A stretch of DNA of 64,000 bases. Origin: Wenyingzhuangia fucanilytica. GTDB taxonomy: Bacteria > Bacteroidota > Bacteroidia > Flavobacteriales > Flavobacteriaceae. The DNA lies in NCBI RefSeq assembly GCF_001697185.1, contig NZ_CP014224.1, positions 1,054,001 to 1,118,000 of the forward strand. Reading direction: 5' to 3'. Shown piece after piece: positions 35,868-46,034 of the stretch. The notes under the pieces are model-generated. The model searched no databases, was not told where the DNA came from, and worked only from the letters and a program-made list of their open reading frames with translations. Numbering within the stretch: position 1 is the stretch's first letter; each line of letters opens with the position of its first letter. Both the position numbers and the translations under genes were made by a program.

Positions 35868-37403
35868 TTTCTTAAGTTTAGCGGTAACCCACAAAGTGGT
35901 TAATGACAAACAAATCCAGAAAGCATCTATAAAAAATAATTGATATTGTTGGTTTTGTAAGGTCAACCAAATCCAATTACCAGTGGTAAAACCATTAACA
36001 ATAGGAATGCATAAGCCAATGTAACTCCCTAGTTTTAATGTCCATTTGTTGATAAAATAAATATCTTTTTTGGTGATGAAAAAGAGGGTAAAAATAAGCC
36101 ATCCTATAAAATAAAAGGAATAAATAAAAGATTGACTCATTTGGGCTGCAAATACTTTAACAGCTATAAAAGACAAAGCTGTAATTGGGTACATACTTAA
36201 ACAAATTGCTAAGTAAATTAAAACGACTCTTTGGTTAAATCTTCTTCTTTTTTCTGGAACATTCTTTTTATCTCTAGCTACCAACCAAATCATCACTCCA
36301 GAAATAATGACAAAACAAGAAGTTAAACCTAATATAAAACTGAGGATTTTTAATAAATAACCACCATAATCTCCATAGTGAATTCTATAAAGAATGTTTT
36401 TTACACTTTCTAAATAAGATGTAGTTTCAGTAGGTTTTTTCTCATAAACAACTTCATTTGTACTGGTTTTGTAAGTTATTTTTCCAAAACCATTAAATTT
36501 TAAATTTCTGTTAGTATGTCCTTCAAGAGTTATGTGTTCGTTGGTATCTCCAAAATTTTGAATCAATACTTTGGTAATATTAAAGTTTGGCCATTGTTGT
36601 TGAATGTTTTTTAAGTACTTATTATAATCAACCTGTTCTGTGTTTTTTGTTTGATGGAAGGAAAAATCGGTAGGTGTGTAGCCTAAATCTTTATACAATT
36701 CTTGTTGATTTCCATTGTAAATAACCATAACGTTTGGAGCTACCAATAATAATTTTATCATAAAAAAAGCACCTGTAACAGCATATACAAACTGAAAAGG
36801 CAAACCAATCATTCCTAAAGCTGTATGGGCATCTGTCCACAAAGCTTTTAATTTAGCCATAGGTCTAAACACGTAAAAGTTAGAAACTATTTTTTTCCAA
36901 TGCACTAACACACCAGTGATAATAGCAAATAAGAAAAAGAAAGCGGTAAAACCAGCTAAATAATAACCCACAGGATATTTAATTTGTGCTAAGAAATGCA
37001 ATCGGTATAAAAACTCACCTAAAGAGTATGAACTCACATACTGGTGTTGACTAAAATCTTGAGTATCCAAATAAAAGAAATCTCTTCCATTGGTTTCTTT
37101 AGCAGCCAAAGTATCTTTAGAAGCAGAAAGAGATACATTTAATCTTCTTTCGTTACTGTGTTTTTCAATACTAACACTTCTACCATACAAAGTTTTGTTT
37201 GTTTGTATGCTATCTAAAGCTTTGTTGATGTTAAAATGAATACCATCGGTAACTTTTGTGCTTTGATTTCTTTCCCAATTAATGATTTCATCTCTAAAAA
37301 AAGAGAAAGAACCCGCAAAAAAAATAACGTATAAAACCACACTAATAACAATACCACTAACGGTATGTGTGTGAAATAAAATATTATGTTTTCTATTGTC
37401 CAT
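35865..37403 (-). CDS. PepSY-associated TM protein (iron-uptake, ferric reductase-like)
   Basis: A 512-residue inner-membrane protein with about four to five helices arranged around periplasmic PepSY regions: LFHTHTVSGIVISVVLY at the N-terminus, LHFLAQIKYPVGYYLAG, and DAHTALGMIGLPFQ. These proteins accompany siderophore receptors and are thought to reduce or import ferric siderophore. It is the last gene of the minus-strand iron operon. Confidence 0.88.
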   Translation of the reverse strand: MDNRKHNILFHTHTVSGIVISVVLYVIFFAGSFSFFRDEIINWERNQSTKVTDGIHFNINKALDSIQTNKTLYGRSVSIEKHSNERRLNVSLSASKDTLAAKETNGRDFFYLDTQDFSQHQYVSSYSLGEFLYRLHFLAQIKYPVGYYLAGFTAFFFLFAIITGVLVHWKKIVSNFYVFRPMAKLKALWTDAHTALGMIGLPFQFVYAVTGAFFMIKLLLVAPNVMVIYNGNQQELYKDLGYTPTDFSFHQTKNTEQVDYNKYLKNIQQQWPNFNITKVLIQNFGDTNEHITLEGHTNRNLKFNGFGKITYKTSTNEVVYEKKPTETTSYLESVKNILYRIHYGDYGGYLLKILSFILGLTSCFVIISGVMIWLVARDKKNVPEKRRRFNQRVVLIYLAICLSMYPITALSFIAVKVFAAQMSQSFIYSFYFIGWLIFTLFFITKKDIYFINKWTLKLGSYIGLCIPIVNGFTTGNWIWLTLQNQQYQLFFIDAFWICLSLTTLWVTAKLKK

Positions 37404-37409
37404 GTTTTA

Positions 37410-37709
37410 TTATGATATAGGAAAGTAAAGTTTGCTAACGTAAATAAGTCCAGAAAAGGCGAGTGAAATTAAGAGATAAATTCCCCAAACTTTCCATCCG
37501 TTTTTGGCTAAAAAAGCTAAAACCAATAAGGTTGCCCAAAGAATAAAACCAGTAAATGTTGAGGTGATAATAATGTTTACATGGTTAAACCAATAGCATA
37601 AAGCCATATGAAAAGTGATAGCAACCAAATATCCGCCTAAAAAACCAGCAGATATTTTAGCGAAACGTTGCCATTTAGAAGCTGTTAAATGTTTTGGGTT
37701 TGCTGGCAT
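37410..37709 (-). CDS. small membrane protein of the iron operon (99 residues)
   Basis: Three predicted membrane helices (about 18-40, 47-66, 72-95). Position and size recall the DUF3649 proteins that sit between TonB siderophore receptors and PepSY proteins, but I cannot confirm family membership from the sequence. Six bases separate it from the PepSY gene and one from the previous gene. Confidence 0.7.
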   Translation of the reverse strand: MPANPKHLTASKWQRFAKISAGFLGGYLVAITFHMALCYWFNHVNIIITSTFTGFILWATLLVLAFLAKNGWKVWGIYLLISLAFSGLIYVSKLYFPIS

Positions 37710-37710
37710 T

Positions 37711-38055
37711 TTACAATGATGATATTTGTTGAAACATTTCTATTAGAATAAAAAAAACAGTTACAATTCCAATGTTTTTGTAATTGATAAGCTGTAAAGG
37801 AGCAAGTAACACAATGAGCCCACCAAGAGTCATATAACCAATAATGTTAAACAGAACCCCTAAGGCAAGACCTAATTTGTATATAGCTAAAATAAAACTA
37901 GACAAGAAGAGTAGAGTACCTATAACTTTGGCTTGTTTTTTATGGGTTTTAATGTTTTTTTCTATCCCTAAAGAATTGCTAACTTTTACTCTTTCTGTAG
38001 TTGTATAGAAAATATAAAAGGTGGTAAATATGATTATAAGTAATAAGGAAATCAT
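37711..38055 (-). CDS. small membrane protein of the iron operon (114 residues)
   Basis: Four predicted helices (1-17, 45-63, 66-84, 93-110) joined by a basic loop (KNIKTHKKQAK). It resembles DUF3325-type proteins in size and place within siderophore operons; the match is tentative. Its start follows a hairpin at 38075-38110. Confidence 0.68.
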   Translation of the reverse strand: MISLLLIIIFTTFYIFYTTTERVKVSNSLGIEKNIKTHKKQAKVIGTLLFLSSFILAIYKLGLALGVLFNIIGYMTLGGLIVLLAPLQLINYKNIGIVTVFFILIEMFQQISSL

Positions 38056-38074
38056 CTTGATAGTTAAAATTAGA

Positions 38075-38110
38075 AATATCCCTAAACAATAAATATTGCT
38101 TAGGGATATT
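38075..38110 (-). terminator. internal hairpin in the iron operon (partial terminator)
   Basis: An 11-bp stem (38075-38085 with 38100-38110) with an inner CAAT/ATTG pairing lies between the DUF4198 gene and the small membrane genes. On the minus strand only four T's follow, on the plus strand five. It may reduce transcription of the last three genes or stabilise mRNA ends. Confidence 0.55.
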
Positions 38111-38128
38111 GTTTTTAGTGATATACGT

Positions 38129-38845
38129 TTATAAGATTGTATAAGCTACACAATGCCAAATAAATTCGTATTCTTTGTTGTTGTAGTTACCTGGAGTTTC
38201 TTCTTTGTAGGTTGTTTCTACAATGTATTTATTATCCCAAGGCAAATCAAAAGAAACAAAACCATTTTCATCAGTAGTTAATGTTTTGGTCCATAAATCA
38301 GCAACATAAACCTTTACTTCATTTTTTGCCAAGGCTTTGTTTTTAAACATCACTTGTAATTTAACAGTGTTTTCTTTTTCAGAAACATCTTTTACAGTAA
38401 TTCCATTAGGATTTACTGCAGCGGTATGATTGTCTTTTTTACCCACCTGTACTTTTGCAATGGCATGGTAGTGAGTTTTAAAAATTCCAAAATTGTATTT
38501 GGTATAATCAATAACATCAATATTGTTATTGTCTAACACAATGGTATAGGTTCCATTGTTTTTTGGAGTAAACTCAGCTAAATAATAATTGTCCTTAGCT
38601 GTAGTTTTTAATTCCGTTTTGGTCCCATCGGCATCTATAGCCCAAAGAGTGAATTGCTGTACACTTTTAAAAGCATCACCATTGGTTTCTTCTATTTCTC
38701 CATAAGTATATTCGCCAAAAAATACTTTTACTTGTTGAGGCTTTCCTACTGTACCAATAGTGTTGGTTTCTACCCACATATAATGAGCAAAACTTTGTAT
38801 GCTAGCCAATAGCATTATGCTAAATATTATGAATTGTTTTTTCAT
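38129..38845 (-). CDS. DUF4198 periplasmic protein
   Basis: A 238-residue protein with a signal peptide (1 to about 20, ending SFAHYMWVE). The His directly after the cleavage region and the following beta-rich domain are typical of DUF4198/NikM-like periplasmic proteins linked to metal uptake. It sits directly after the TonB receptor gene in the same operon and probably assists metal or siderophore passage. Confidence 0.83.
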   Translation of the reverse strand: MKKQFIIFSIMLLASIQSFAHYMWVETNTIGTVGKPQQVKVFFGEYTYGEIEETNGDAFKSVQQFTLWAIDADGTKTELKTTAKDNYYLAEFTPKNNGTYTIVLDNNNIDVIDYTKYNFGIFKTHYHAIAKVQVGKKDNHTAAVNPNGITVKDVSEKENTVKLQVMFKNKALAKNEVKVYVADLWTKTLTTDENGFVSFDLPWDNKYIVETTYKEETPGNYNNKEYEFIWHCVAYTIL

Positions 38846-38897
38846 GATTTCTATTATTTATAAAATTGATGTTTGTATAAACAAAGATTTAGGTTTG

Positions 38898-41243
38898 TTA
38901 AAATTTATATGATACCGTTAATCTTGCGTTTGTTCCTGGTTCAGTTTGCCAGTACAAATAATCTCCGTATCCGGCTCCAGAGTATAAGTATTTGTTTAAA
39001 ATATTATTAACATTTAGTCTCACTCCAATTTTATCATTTTTCCAAGAAACACCACCATCTAACCTAAAGTAATCTGGTAATATTGGATCTTGTCCATCTG
39101 TTGCCCATGCCCAAGAAGAACGATCTACTAAATATTGATATCCTAAAGACAATCCAAATCCTTTTAATTTAGAAGCTGCATTAAAATGATAATTTAACCA
39201 ACCGTTTGTAATATGCTTAGAATGTCCAGCAACTTTAGTACCTACAAGTGTAGGGTCGGAATCTTTTGTAACTTCTACATTGGTATTTGCATAGTTTAGC
39301 ACCATATTTAATTCAGGAGTAATTTGTCCTTGTAAATCAAACTCTAATCCTTTAGATTGTACTTGCCCTATTTGAACAGAGAAATTGGCATCTTCTGGAT
39401 CGGTAACTAAAATGTTATCTTTTGTAATTTGGAATAGGGTTACCGATGTATTTAACTTTCCATTAAACCAAGTTTTTTTAAGACCTCCTTCAATATCTGT
39501 CGCTATTTCTGGATCAAAAACTTCGTTAGTTTTACTAGCTCCAGTTTGTGGTTTAAAAGCTTGATCATACAATCCATAAACGGTAAAATCTGATAGAATA
39601 TCAAAACTAAGTCCCACTCTTGGAGTAAATAAAGCTGCTTTTTCTTCTGTGGCATCACGAGTGATGTTTGCATCTGTATATCTACCTGCTAAAGAAAGTC
39701 TTAATCTATCTTTAAAGAAACCAATTTCATCTTGTAAATAATATCCTTTTGTAAGGGTTTCATATTTTACCAAACCACTTCTATCTTTTACACTTTTACT
39801 TCTGTCAAAATCAGGAAATACTGCATTTCCATATACAGGGTTGTAGATGTTAAAAGGAGTTTGATCAATTACAGCAGATTGGCTCCAATCGTGCCAAGAA
39901 TCTTTACTGTTGTAATCAACACCTGCTAATATTTTATGACTGATGTTACCAGTGTTAAAACTTCCGTTTACAAATAATTGAGTAGCATCAATTTCTATAA
40001 TAGCGTCTGCACTACTTACGTATCTTGTAATATCTCCATTTTCTTGTACGCTTCCCCATACAGCCCAAGGAGACATTCCTTCTTGTTCATAATCTAATCT
40101 TGAGTATTGTGCTTGAATTTCCCAGTTTTTATTAAACTTGTGAGTAAAATTTGCATATAAGTTTTTCTCTTTCATGTCCGTTTCTTCAAAATCTTCTTCA
40201 AGAGCTGTAAAATCTCTATCCAAACTTGCAAAACCTGCACTTGCTGGACCAAAAACATAAGCTCCACCATAAGGCATTTTTACTTTTTGATAAATGTATT
40301 CTGCCGATAAAGAGGTGTTTTCTGTAAATAAATATTTTAAAGCAGGAGCAAAAGATGTTCTGTCTGTTTTTTCAAAATCACGATGAGAACCTTGAGTACT
40401 TTTCATAAAATTTACTCTGTATTGTAGTTTACCATCAAGAAGTGTATTTCCGTAATCTACTGCACCTCTAAAAGTATTAAAACTTCCTGCAGAAACATTT
40501 ACTTCTGCAACTCTATGATTACTAGGTTTTTTAGTAACTACATTAAAAAAACCTCCAGGTTCGCCAGAAGCAAGCATATAAGCAGCAGGACCTTTTACAA
40601 ATTCTACACGCTCTACAATACTCATGTCTTCTGCCAATGGCCCCCAAGAAGTGGTAAGATTCATTCCGTTTCTCATGGGAGCAATTCTAAATCCACGCAT
40701 GTTTATACGAGCAAAACTTCCCCAGTGTTCAATCATTTGAGCACCACTAACATTACGCGTTATTCCGTCCATCATTGTAAAAGTAGCCTGATCACTAATT
40801 AGCTCTTTATTTACAATTTGTATGTTTTGCGGAATCTTAATTAATGGTGTTTTTAAACGTAAACTTTCCGAAGGTTTTTTTGCAGCGTAACTGTTTTTTT
40901 TATGACCATCTAAAACTACTTCTTCTAGTGTTTCTTGATTTTCTGTTAAAATAAATGTTGGAACTTTTGTAGTTGTATTGGCTGATACTGTTATTTGTTT
41001 TTTTGCTGTTTTGTATCCAATAAATTTTACTACAACGGTATATTCCCCTGGTTTAATTCCATCAATATTATATTCTCCCGAGGCATTGCTCAATGTTTTA
41101 TGATTTGTATTTGAAATACTAATGTTTGCATAGGATAAAAACCCACCATTTTTAGCATTTATTAGTCCTTTTATACTTCCTGTTTGTGCATTTGCAAAAA
41201 CACTTATCAATATCATAAATGATAAGTTTAATAATTTTTTCAT
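38898..41243 (-). CDS. TonB-dependent siderophore receptor
   Basis: A 781-residue outer-membrane receptor: signal peptide (1 to about 19, ending VFANAQ), a carboxypeptidase-regulatory-like domain (to about 100), a plug domain (about 130-230) and a 22-strand barrel ending in the aromatic-terminated LTVSYKF. The FhuA/FecA-like siderophore group is suggested by RGFRIAPMRNGM and GEPGGFFNVVTKKP. ATG 41243 gives the signal peptide; a frame from 41273 adds ten residues with no function. First gene of the iron operon. Confidence 0.93.
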   Translation of the reverse strand: MKKLLNLSFMILISVFANAQTGSIKGLINAKNGGFLSYANISISNTNHKTLSNASGEYNIDGIKPGEYTVVVKFIGYKTAKKQITVSANTTTKVPTFILTENQETLEEVVLDGHKKNSYAAKKPSESLRLKTPLIKIPQNIQIVNKELISDQATFTMMDGITRNVSGAQMIEHWGSFARINMRGFRIAPMRNGMNLTTSWGPLAEDMSIVERVEFVKGPAAYMLASGEPGGFFNVVTKKPSNHRVAEVNVSAGSFNTFRGAVDYGNTLLDGKLQYRVNFMKSTQGSHRDFEKTDRTSFAPALKYLFTENTSLSAEYIYQKVKMPYGGAYVFGPASAGFASLDRDFTALEEDFEETDMKEKNLYANFTHKFNKNWEIQAQYSRLDYEQEGMSPWAVWGSVQENGDITRYVSSADAIIEIDATQLFVNGSFNTGNISHKILAGVDYNSKDSWHDWSQSAVIDQTPFNIYNPVYGNAVFPDFDRSKSVKDRSGLVKYETLTKGYYLQDEIGFFKDRLRLSLAGRYTDANITRDATEEKAALFTPRVGLSFDILSDFTVYGLYDQAFKPQTGASKTNEVFDPEIATDIEGGLKKTWFNGKLNTSVTLFQITKDNILVTDPEDANFSVQIGQVQSKGLEFDLQGQITPELNMVLNYANTNVEVTKDSDPTLVGTKVAGHSKHITNGWLNYHFNAASKLKGFGLSLGYQYLVDRSSWAWATDGQDPILPDYFRLDGGVSWKNDKIGVRLNVNNILNKYLYSGAGYGDYLYWQTEPGTNARLTVSYKF

Positions 41244-41275
41244 TTTATACTTATTTAGATTTGTTAAAAACAATG

Positions 41276-41283
41276 CAAATGTA
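41276..41283 (-). promoter_or_regulatory. -7 box of the iron operon
   Basis: On the minus strand this reads TACATTTG, an exact TAnnTTTG, 32 bases before the receptor start. A small AT-rich dyad (TATTAT-TG-ATAATA, 41320-41333) lies upstream and could be a Fur-like site, but the match is too short to claim. Confidence 0.5.
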
Positions 41284-41455
41284 ATGGCTAAATAAACAAT
41301 CGCAAAATTTATTTAGACTTATTATTGATAATATTATGTTTGAATTTTATATCTATTTGATTTGTAGTGTTTTTTAGGTGTGATTTTTGTTGTAAAAAAA
41401 AGGACTTTATTCAGTTATAGAGTTTTTATATTTACTTACCATAAAAAATATATTA

Positions 41456-42277
41456 TTGGATTTAACGATTAAAACTTACGATAAGGCAATTGCTGCTAGA
41501 GATATTAAAATAGAACCTTTTGATGTAAATAAAAGGTATACCAAGCCCCATAGACACAATAAATATTTAGAGTTGGTTTATTTTACCAAAGGATCTGGAT
41601 ATCATCACATGGATTTAAACAGTTATCAAATAAAACCTCCTGTGTTATTTGTGGTTAATAAAGAAGAAGTACACCATTGGGAAATTACCACTGTTCCTAA
41701 AGGATATGTAATTATTATTAAAGAATCGTTTTTAGAAAAAACTTTAGATAAGCATATTAATAATCAGTTTTTTAAAATAAGTAAATTTCAAAAAATTGAT
41801 ATCCTTCAAAAAGACAGTACACTTAATAAATTATTTAAAATATTAACTAAGGAGATTAAGAGTCCAAATACACCAATTGAGGTGATTGAGGGAATGCTAA
41901 AATCTTTACTAGCTAAAATTTTATTATACACAGATATTACAAAAGAAAGTAATGTAAATACAGAAGATAAAGTAAGTCAGTTTGTAGATTTATTAGGACA
42001 AATATTAAAAAATAATGTGTCTTATTATGCCAATCAATTAAACGTTTCATCACAAAATTTAAATCAGTTGTGTAAAAAGAAACAAGGTAAAACAGCCTCA
42101 CAAATTATTGCGATTTATATGGTTCAAGAAATAAAAAGATTGTTAATTTATACGGATAAATCTGTTGGAGAAATAGCTTATGAGTTAGATTTTAAAGATG
42201 TTTCTCACTTTGTAAAATACTTTAAAAGACATACAGAATTAACCCCTATGCAATTTAAAAATTCTTTAAAACAATAA
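41456..42277 (+). CDS. AraC-family transcriptional regulator
   Basis: A 273-residue regulator with an N-terminal cupin (KPHRHNKYLELVYF and HHWEITT) and a C-terminal double HTH (about 175-273; NVSSQNLNQLCKKKQG, then VGEIAYELDFKDVSHFVKYF). The start is a TTG, with a near-consensus box (TATATTTA, 41427-41434) upstream. It is divergent from the siderophore operon and 83 bases before a second TonB receptor, so it is the likely local regulator. Confidence 0.87.
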   Translation: MDLTIKTYDKAIAARDIKIEPFDVNKRYTKPHRHNKYLELVYFTKGSGYHHMDLNSYQIKPPVLFVVNKEEVHHWEITTVPKGYVIIIKESFLEKTLDKHINNQFFKISKFQKIDILQKDSTLNKLFKILTKEIKSPNTPIEVIEGMLKSLLAKILLYTDITKESNVNTEDKVSQFVDLLGQILKNNVSYYANQLNVSSQNLNQLCKKKQGKTASQIIAIYMVQEIKRLLIYTDKSVGEIAYELDFKDVSHFVKYFKRHTELTPMQFKNSLKQ

Positions 42278-42327
42278 TTATACCTTAGGTTTTACAAATA
42301 AACCATTTGTTAAATTTTGTAATGATG

Positions 42328-42335
42328 TATTTTTG
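42328..42335 (+). promoter_or_regulatory. -7 box of the second TonB receptor
   Basis: TATTTTTG matches TAnnTTTG and lies 25 bases before the TTG start at 42361. Confidence 0.5.
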
Positions 42336-42360
42336 ACGGAAATATTAAAATAATACAACA

Positions 42361-44937
42361 TTGAAACAGACAAAATTTAAATTTTTAAAGAGTGTTTTTA
42401 TACTTTTTTTGATGGGGATGATGTGTAATCATGCTTCTGCTCAAATTACAGGAAGCATTATAGAACAAAAAAGTAAGGATGCTTTAGAGTATGCTACAGC
42501 AACACTTTACAACCAAGAAGGAAAAGTTGTTACTGGAGTTGTAACCAATCAAAAAGGAGAGTTTTTTATAGAAAATATAAAATCAGGAAATTATTACTTA
42601 GAGGCTACTTTTATTGGATATCAACCTAAAAAAGTAGAAAATATTAAAGTTGATAAAAAAAACGATTACATCAATTTAGGTACTTTATCCTTAGCAATAG
42701 CTAGTAATCAGTTAGATGCTGTTGTGTTAAAAGGAGAAGCAGCAACCGTATCTCATAAAATTGATAGACAAGTTTTTGAAACTAGTAAATTTCAAAATAG
42801 TCAAGGAGGTAGTGCGGTAGATGTAGTTAAAAATTTACCATCGGTAACCGTAAATGGTGATGGGGCAATTAGTGTAAGAGGGAGTAACAGTTTTGCTGTA
42901 TTGTTAAACGGAAAACCAACTCAAGGTGATGCCGCTTCAATTTTAGCGCAATTACCAGCCAATGCTTTGGAAAAAGTTGAATTAATTACTGCTCCATCTG
43001 CTAAATACGATCCAGAAGGAACAGCAGGAATTTTAAATATCATCACCAAAAAAGGAGCTACTAATGGAGATTATGCTCAAGTAAATGTACGTGGTGGTTT
43101 TCCTCCAATTCAAGATTACGATACCAAAGAATATCCTCAGCGTTATGGAGTTGATGCAACCTATAACACTAGAACTGATAAGTGGAATTTTTCTGTAGGA
43201 GCTAGTTACCAACGCAACGATATTTCTGGTAGGAGAGAAGGTGGATTAGATATAGTAAATGCTGATGCAAATACTCATAGGTTTTTACCCTCTGATGGTG
43301 AACGTAGTTTTGACGAGGTAAGTTATAACGGAAGATTTACGGTAGATTATACTCCAAATGATGCTGATGAATTTTCTTTAGGGATGTATGCCGGGAAAAG
43401 ACAAAAAGATAGATTGGCAGATATTTTTTACGATAATTATACAGTTACACCAATTGGAAGTGAAAATATAGAAAATGAATTTTCTTACTACAATCACAAC
43501 TTAAGAACTCGTAAAGGAGACTTTGCTTTGGCTAGTTTTGATTATGCTCATGCGTTTACAAACAAATCTAAATTATCTACTTCTATTCTGTATGAATACA
43601 CATTTTTAGGAGGACCAACAGAGAATGATAATGTTAGTGATATAGATTACACAAAAATTTATCAGCAAGAAAAAAACACCAATGATAATCCTTTAAACGG
43701 TATCCGTTTTAACTTAGATTATAAATGGAAACCTATGAGTTTTGGAACTTTGGAAACTGGATATCAATATAGATTTTTAGACCATACAGGAGATTTTAAT
43801 TATCAACGTAGAAATGGTGACGCTAATGGTGTTGTACCTCCAAATTACACACAAGTACCTGCATTTTCTAGTGATATTGCTTTAAAAAGAATTATTCATT
43901 CTGCTTATGTACAATTATCAGGAGGTAAAGAAAAATGGGATTATGCTGCAGGGGTTCGTGCAGAGTCTATGGATAGAGAGTACAAAGAAAAGTTGGCTTC
44001 AGAACCAAATCAAAATACTTATGAGTACGATTATTTTAAATTGTTTCCATCGGCTTCTTTACAATACAAAGTTGATGAGAAAACAAATATTAAAGCAGCT
44101 TATAGTAAAAGGGTAGAGCGTACCACTACTTTTAAAATGAATAGTTTTGCAGAGCGTGAACATTCAGAAGTATATGAGCAAGGTGATAATAAATTAAAGC
44201 CAGAGTTTATTGATTTGGTAGAATTAGGAATCAATAAAAAATTAAAAGGAGGAAATAATATTTATGCAACGGCTTATTTTAGACATACTAAAAATGTAAT
44301 CAACAGGGTAAATACTTTGGCTTATGAAGAAGATGCAAACAACCCAGGGAATTTTGTTGTAAATGATTCTATTTTAAACAGAGTATATTCTAATGTAGGA
44401 AAAAGCAATGCTTTAGGATTAGAAGTTGGAGCGACTATAAAACCATCAAAAAACTGGACAAACTTTATAGGAGCCAATGTTTATAATTATGCTATTGATG
44501 GGGTGTTAAGTTTTGATCATAGAGATGGAAATACAAGAACTTATGATATAGATAGTAAATCAACCATATATTCTTTTAACTTAAACTCTACTTATAACTT
44601 TTGGCAAAATGCATCCATTCAATTTGCTTTTAATTATATCTCAGATAGAAATACTGCTATGGGAGAAGATTCAAGATTTTACAGTCCTAATTTAACTTTT
44701 AGAAAAACTTTTTGGGATGATAATTTAACAGCAACCCTACAATGGCAAAATATTGATATGGGACTGTTAAACTCTAATGAGCAAAGAATATCTGCATGGA
44801 GACCAAATGAGTTTTACACCACTACCAACTATGTTTATGAGGTAGATATGGTAAGTTTAAACTTAACCTACACCTTTAATAAATTAAGAAACAAATCTAA
44901 GTTTATTGAAAGTGAATTTGGTAAACGAGAGTTTTAA
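42361..44937 (+). CDS. TonB-dependent receptor, outer-membrane beta-barrel family
   Basis: An 858-residue receptor with a signal peptide (1 to about 27, ending HASAQ), a CarboxypepD-like domain (about 28-115), a plug (SAVDVVKNLPSVTVNGDG ... PSAKYDPEGTAGILNIITKK) and a large barrel domain of the type that ends the chain without the classic TonB-receptor C-terminus. The translation start is TTG, chosen because it yields a clean signal peptide. The ligand is unknown; its neighbour is an iron locus, so a ferric siderophore or peptide is possible. Confidence 0.9.
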   Translation: MKQTKFKFLKSVFILFLMGMMCNHASAQITGSIIEQKSKDALEYATATLYNQEGKVVTGVVTNQKGEFFIENIKSGNYYLEATFIGYQPKKVENIKVDKKNDYINLGTLSLAIASNQLDAVVLKGEAATVSHKIDRQVFETSKFQNSQGGSAVDVVKNLPSVTVNGDGAISVRGSNSFAVLLNGKPTQGDAASILAQLPANALEKVELITAPSAKYDPEGTAGILNIITKKGATNGDYAQVNVRGGFPPIQDYDTKEYPQRYGVDATYNTRTDKWNFSVGASYQRNDISGRREGGLDIVNADANTHRFLPSDGERSFDEVSYNGRFTVDYTPNDADEFSLGMYAGKRQKDRLADIFYDNYTVTPIGSENIENEFSYYNHNLRTRKGDFALASFDYAHAFTNKSKLSTSILYEYTFLGGPTENDNVSDIDYTKIYQQEKNTNDNPLNGIRFNLDYKWKPMSFGTLETGYQYRFLDHTGDFNYQRRNGDANGVVPPNYTQVPAFSSDIALKRIIHSAYVQLSGGKEKWDYAAGVRAESMDREYKEKLASEPNQNTYEYDYFKLFPSASLQYKVDEKTNIKAAYSKRVERTTTFKMNSFAEREHSEVYEQGDNKLKPEFIDLVELGINKKLKGGNNIYATAYFRHTKNVINRVNTLAYEEDANNPGNFVVNDSILNRVYSNVGKSNALGLEVGATIKPSKNWTNFIGANVYNYAIDGVLSFDHRDGNTRTYDIDSKSTIYSFNLNSTYNFWQNASIQFAFNYISDRNTAMGEDSRFYSPNLTFRKTFWDDNLTATLQWQNIDMGLLNSNEQRISAWRPNEFYTTTNYVYEVDMVSLNLTYTFNKLRNKSKFIESEFGKREF

Positions 44938-44958
44938 TAAATACATATATAAAAAAGT

Positions 44959-44990
44959 AAAAGGCGAATCTGTTAAGATTCGCCTTTTTT
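44959..44990. terminator. bidirectional terminator
   Basis: A perfect 13-bp stem (44959-44971 with 44976-44988) with A and T runs on both flanks. It separates the convergent TonB receptor and the cobalamin-controlled lipoprotein. Confidence 0.92.
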
Positions 44991-45010
44991 AATAATAGGG
45001 TATAAAAGTA

Positions 45011-45919
45011 TTACTCTACTAATTTAATTAAAGATAAATCAGCAGCACCTTTTAATTCAGTAGACAATTCTCCTAAAAAGCCTAAATTTACTTGAGCTCC
45101 AGTATATACTTTTATAAAATCAATTCCTTTTAAAGTAACCGGATTCATTGTTTTATCTACAGCCCAATCAATATCAAATATATTTCCATTACCGTTCTCC
45201 TTATAATCGGTATTATAGTTGTCAACATATCCCCAATCTAATGGTTCTGTAGAAATAAAACCAGAAGAATTTACTGTGGGGAATATTCTAGTACCACTAT
45301 AAGTAACCTCGTTTTGTTCCTCTATAAATAATGGATACTTGTTTAAAGTACTAGCGGTAATGCTACCGTTGTTACCAACGTTATCTTTCCAAATAACTTC
45401 CTCAGTATCACTTTTAGGGTTGGTGTAAGTAACTTCGTATTGATGTAAAGTTTCTGTTGCCTGATGAGCGCTTCCGGCAATTTCATACCATGAATCATCA
45501 GCTAATCCATTTCCATTTTCATCAAAAGAAACTTGTACAATTCCAGGTTCTGAAAAACCAGAAAAAGCATTTCCATAAATAATAAAATCATGGTTATTAC
45601 TTCTGTTCACTATAGTATGATCAAAAGTAAAAACAATAGAACCACCCCAGGCACCTAAAGATACAAGACCTGTTTTATTTCCTATGATTGTTTTAGAAGA
45701 CTCTATATTTCCTATGTTTTTATTTATGTATTGCCCAGGACCTGGACGATAAGACAATACATTAGAAATATATTGGTTACTTTCTGAAGTTATAGGACGT
45801 GCATATTCGTTATAAACGTCTATAGGTTCGTCCATAGATTCAATGTTCTCACTTTTTTCACATGATGTGAAAGCAAAAGATAGCCCTAAAAAGGCTGCTA
45901 AAAAATGTTTGTTGTTCAT
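45011..45919 (-). CDS. cobalamin-riboswitch-controlled surface lipoprotein
   Basis: A 302-residue lipoprotein: signal peptide with lipobox FTSC (Cys near 19), then a single beta-rich domain with blocks seen in Bacteroidota cobalamin-locus 'cell surface proteins': LGAWGGSIVFTFDHTI, DFIIYGNAFSG, EPGIVQVSFDENGNGLADD. It probably binds corrinoid at the cell surface. ATG 45919 is used; a longer frame from 45949 adds ten residues before the signal peptide. It is monocistronic, with no btuB-like gene on its strand beside it. Confidence 0.8.
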   Translation of the reverse strand: MNNKHFLAAFLGLSFAFTSCEKSENIESMDEPIDVYNEYARPITSESNQYISNVLSYRPGPGQYINKNIGNIESSKTIIGNKTGLVSLGAWGGSIVFTFDHTIVNRSNNHDFIIYGNAFSGFSEPGIVQVSFDENGNGLADDSWYEIAGSAHQATETLHQYEVTYTNPKSDTEEVIWKDNVGNNGSITASTLNKYPLFIEEQNEVTYSGTRIFPTVNSSGFISTEPLDWGYVDNYNTDYKENGNGNIFDIDWAVDKTMNPVTLKGIDFIKVYTGAQVNLGFLGELSTELKGAADLSLIKLVE

Positions 45920-46034
45920 TTGTTTGTATTTAAAATAATTGATAATCAACCTTATTTTAAAAACAAAACACCAAGGAATAATAGGATAAATCCAATAAAA
46001 ATTTACCCAAAGCTATAACTCCCGAAAGCTTTGT

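Noticed and set aside
41320-41333. Fur box before the siderophore receptor
   Set aside because: TATTAT-TG-ATAATA is too short and AT-rich to be told from chance.
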